Source of the DNA: Paenibacillus endophyticus
GTDB lineage: Bacteria > Bacillota > Bacilli > Paenibacillales > Paenibacillaceae
Direction of reading: 5' to 3'
NCBI RefSeq assembly: GCF_014192395.1
Contig: NZ_JACHXW010000006.1
Span: 124,001-188,000 of the forward strand
Length of the DNA stretch: 64,000 bases
Every line of letters starts with the position of its first letter. Position 1 is the first letter of the stretch. The notes beneath the pieces were generated by a model. It was given only the letters and a program-made list of their open reading frames with translations, did no database searches and was not told the origin of the DNA. A program made the translations under genes and the position numbers. Of the stretch, positions 63,397 to 64,000 are shown one piece after another.

Positions 63397-63510
63397 CCTA
63401 TAGTTGAAGAGTTGGACATTACTTCTTAAACTTCATTGCGAGCGAATGGAGGGATTTACCTAAATCTGTCGAAGTTTGTAGTATCCTAATATAAGCAGGT
63501 GAATTCGCGC

Positions 63511-64000
63511 ATGAGCATATCCTCCACAATTAAGATAGATGTAGAACAAGGGGAGTTTACAGAAAAGGTAAACTTATGGATGAGAAATAATTATGATAAA
63601 TGTGAAAATGAAAGTGAATACGAAGAGGATATTAATGCGTTATTACAAGGATATAAAACTGAGCTCGGTGGGCTTGTTGCAATTCGGGGTTTTGTATATC
63701 AATATTATGTGGCCATTTATTATATGCTGAAAATGCTGCATAAAAGGGATGCTTGGTGGCATAGCGTCGTTTTTGAACTTATGGACGACATAACACTACT
63801 TGGAGAGAATCAAGTTCGATTTGTTCAAGTTAAAACAGTGAAAGAAGAAGGAGAGGTTAATAATTTCACTCCTGCAGTTTTGTATAAGAGAGAGAAGGGA
63901 GAGATTGGGAGTTGGCTAGACAAGCTCTTCTTAAATTTCGCTGATTTTAATAGTATTTACAGAGATAAATTTATTGGTGCTGAAATTAATGATATCGTTG
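63511..64000 (+). CDS. Cap4/DUF4297-like endonuclease, 5' part
   Basis: The gene is cut by the window end; 163 residues are visible. ATG 63511 has AGGTGAA 8 bp upstream. After a charged N-terminus comes VAIRGFVYQYYVAIYYMLKML, then VVFELMDDITLLGENQVRFVQVKTVKEE. The spacing of Glu, Asp and QVKT fits the PD-(D/E)xK core of DUF4297/Cap4 nucleases, which in CBASS and related systems degrade DNA after activation. Whether a cyclic-nucleotide sensor (SAVED) or an ATPase partner follows cannot be seen. It extends the defence island beyond the restriction operon. Confidence 0.62.
   Translation, partial: MSISSTIKIDVEQGEFTEKVNLWMRNNYDKCENESEYEEDINALLQGYKTELGGLVAIRGFVYQYYVAIYYMLKMLHKRDAWWHSVVFELMDDITLLGENQVRFVQVKTVKEEGEVNNFTPAVLYKREKGEIGSWLDKLFLNFADFNSIYRDKFIGAEINDIV

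Overview
The window looks like chromosomal DNA of a Paenibacillaceae member (Paenibacillus-like, Firmicutes). Reasons: Gram-positive ribosome binding sites, T-box leaders, a CIRCE operator, a YesM/YesN two-component system, and the gene order tsaD - ydiF(ABC-F) - moaC - tatA - tatC - groES - groEL, which I recall as the backbone order of the Bacillus subtilis gcp-groEL region. In this genome the backbone is broken up by several inserted modules.

Layout. 1-4.2 kb: the 3' part of tsaD, a sigma-A promoter, two tandem T-box leaders that both appear to read a Leu CTC specifier, leuA, and a methyltransferase gene whose SAM motif I is missing. 4.2-4.5 kb: a cluster of DnaA boxes. 4.7-10.1 kb: an orphan ABC ATPase, a small basic protein, and a complete comQXPA-type quorum-sensing locus, including a 55-residue ComX-like pheromone precursor. 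10.6-16.6 kb: backbone genes (ABC-F protein, 5-formyl-THF cyclo-ligase, molybdenum cofactor genes, TatA/TatC). 16.7-18.6 kb: an ABC-2 type permease with a TetR regulator and a clear operator. 18.7-30.1 kb: a carbohydrate locus (MalFG-like permeases, solute-binding lipoprotein, YesM/YesN pair, heparinase II/III-like lyase, GH88 unsaturated glucuronyl hydrolase, DUF2264 protein). The gene set fits uptake and breakdown of a uronic-acid-containing polysaccharide. 30.3-38.1 kb: two divergent Fur-box-associated iron/haem uptake operons. The minus-strand one ends in a fusion of an ABC ATPase to an IsdG-type haem monooxygenase. The plus-strand one encodes IsdE/F-like transport plus a membrane-anchored NEAT protein, and is preceded by a decayed NEAT/SLH pseudogene. 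38.2-40.5 kb: groES-groEL under CIRCE.

From about 40.4 kb to the end the DNA becomes more AT-rich and is an integrative element abutting groEL. It has a tyrosine integrase, excisionase-like HTH proteins, a P4/D5-type primase-helicase, Rad52-like and YqaJ recombination proteins, RadC, DUF932, DUF960 and an Xre regulator. No virion or conjugation genes are visible. The element carries defence-like cargo: a SMEK-domain protein at the groEL edge, and at the other side a four-gene operon (PLD-like/SNF2 helicase, DUF4391, type III Mod, type III Res) followed by a Cap4/DUF4297-like nuclease cut off by the window end.

The points most worth follow-up are the comQXPA locus outside Bacillus, the ATPase-IsdG fusion with its internal ribosome binding site, the DnaA-box cluster at a possibly conserved chromosomal place, and the four-gene type III restriction module. 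All family assignments come from reading motifs, without database searches.
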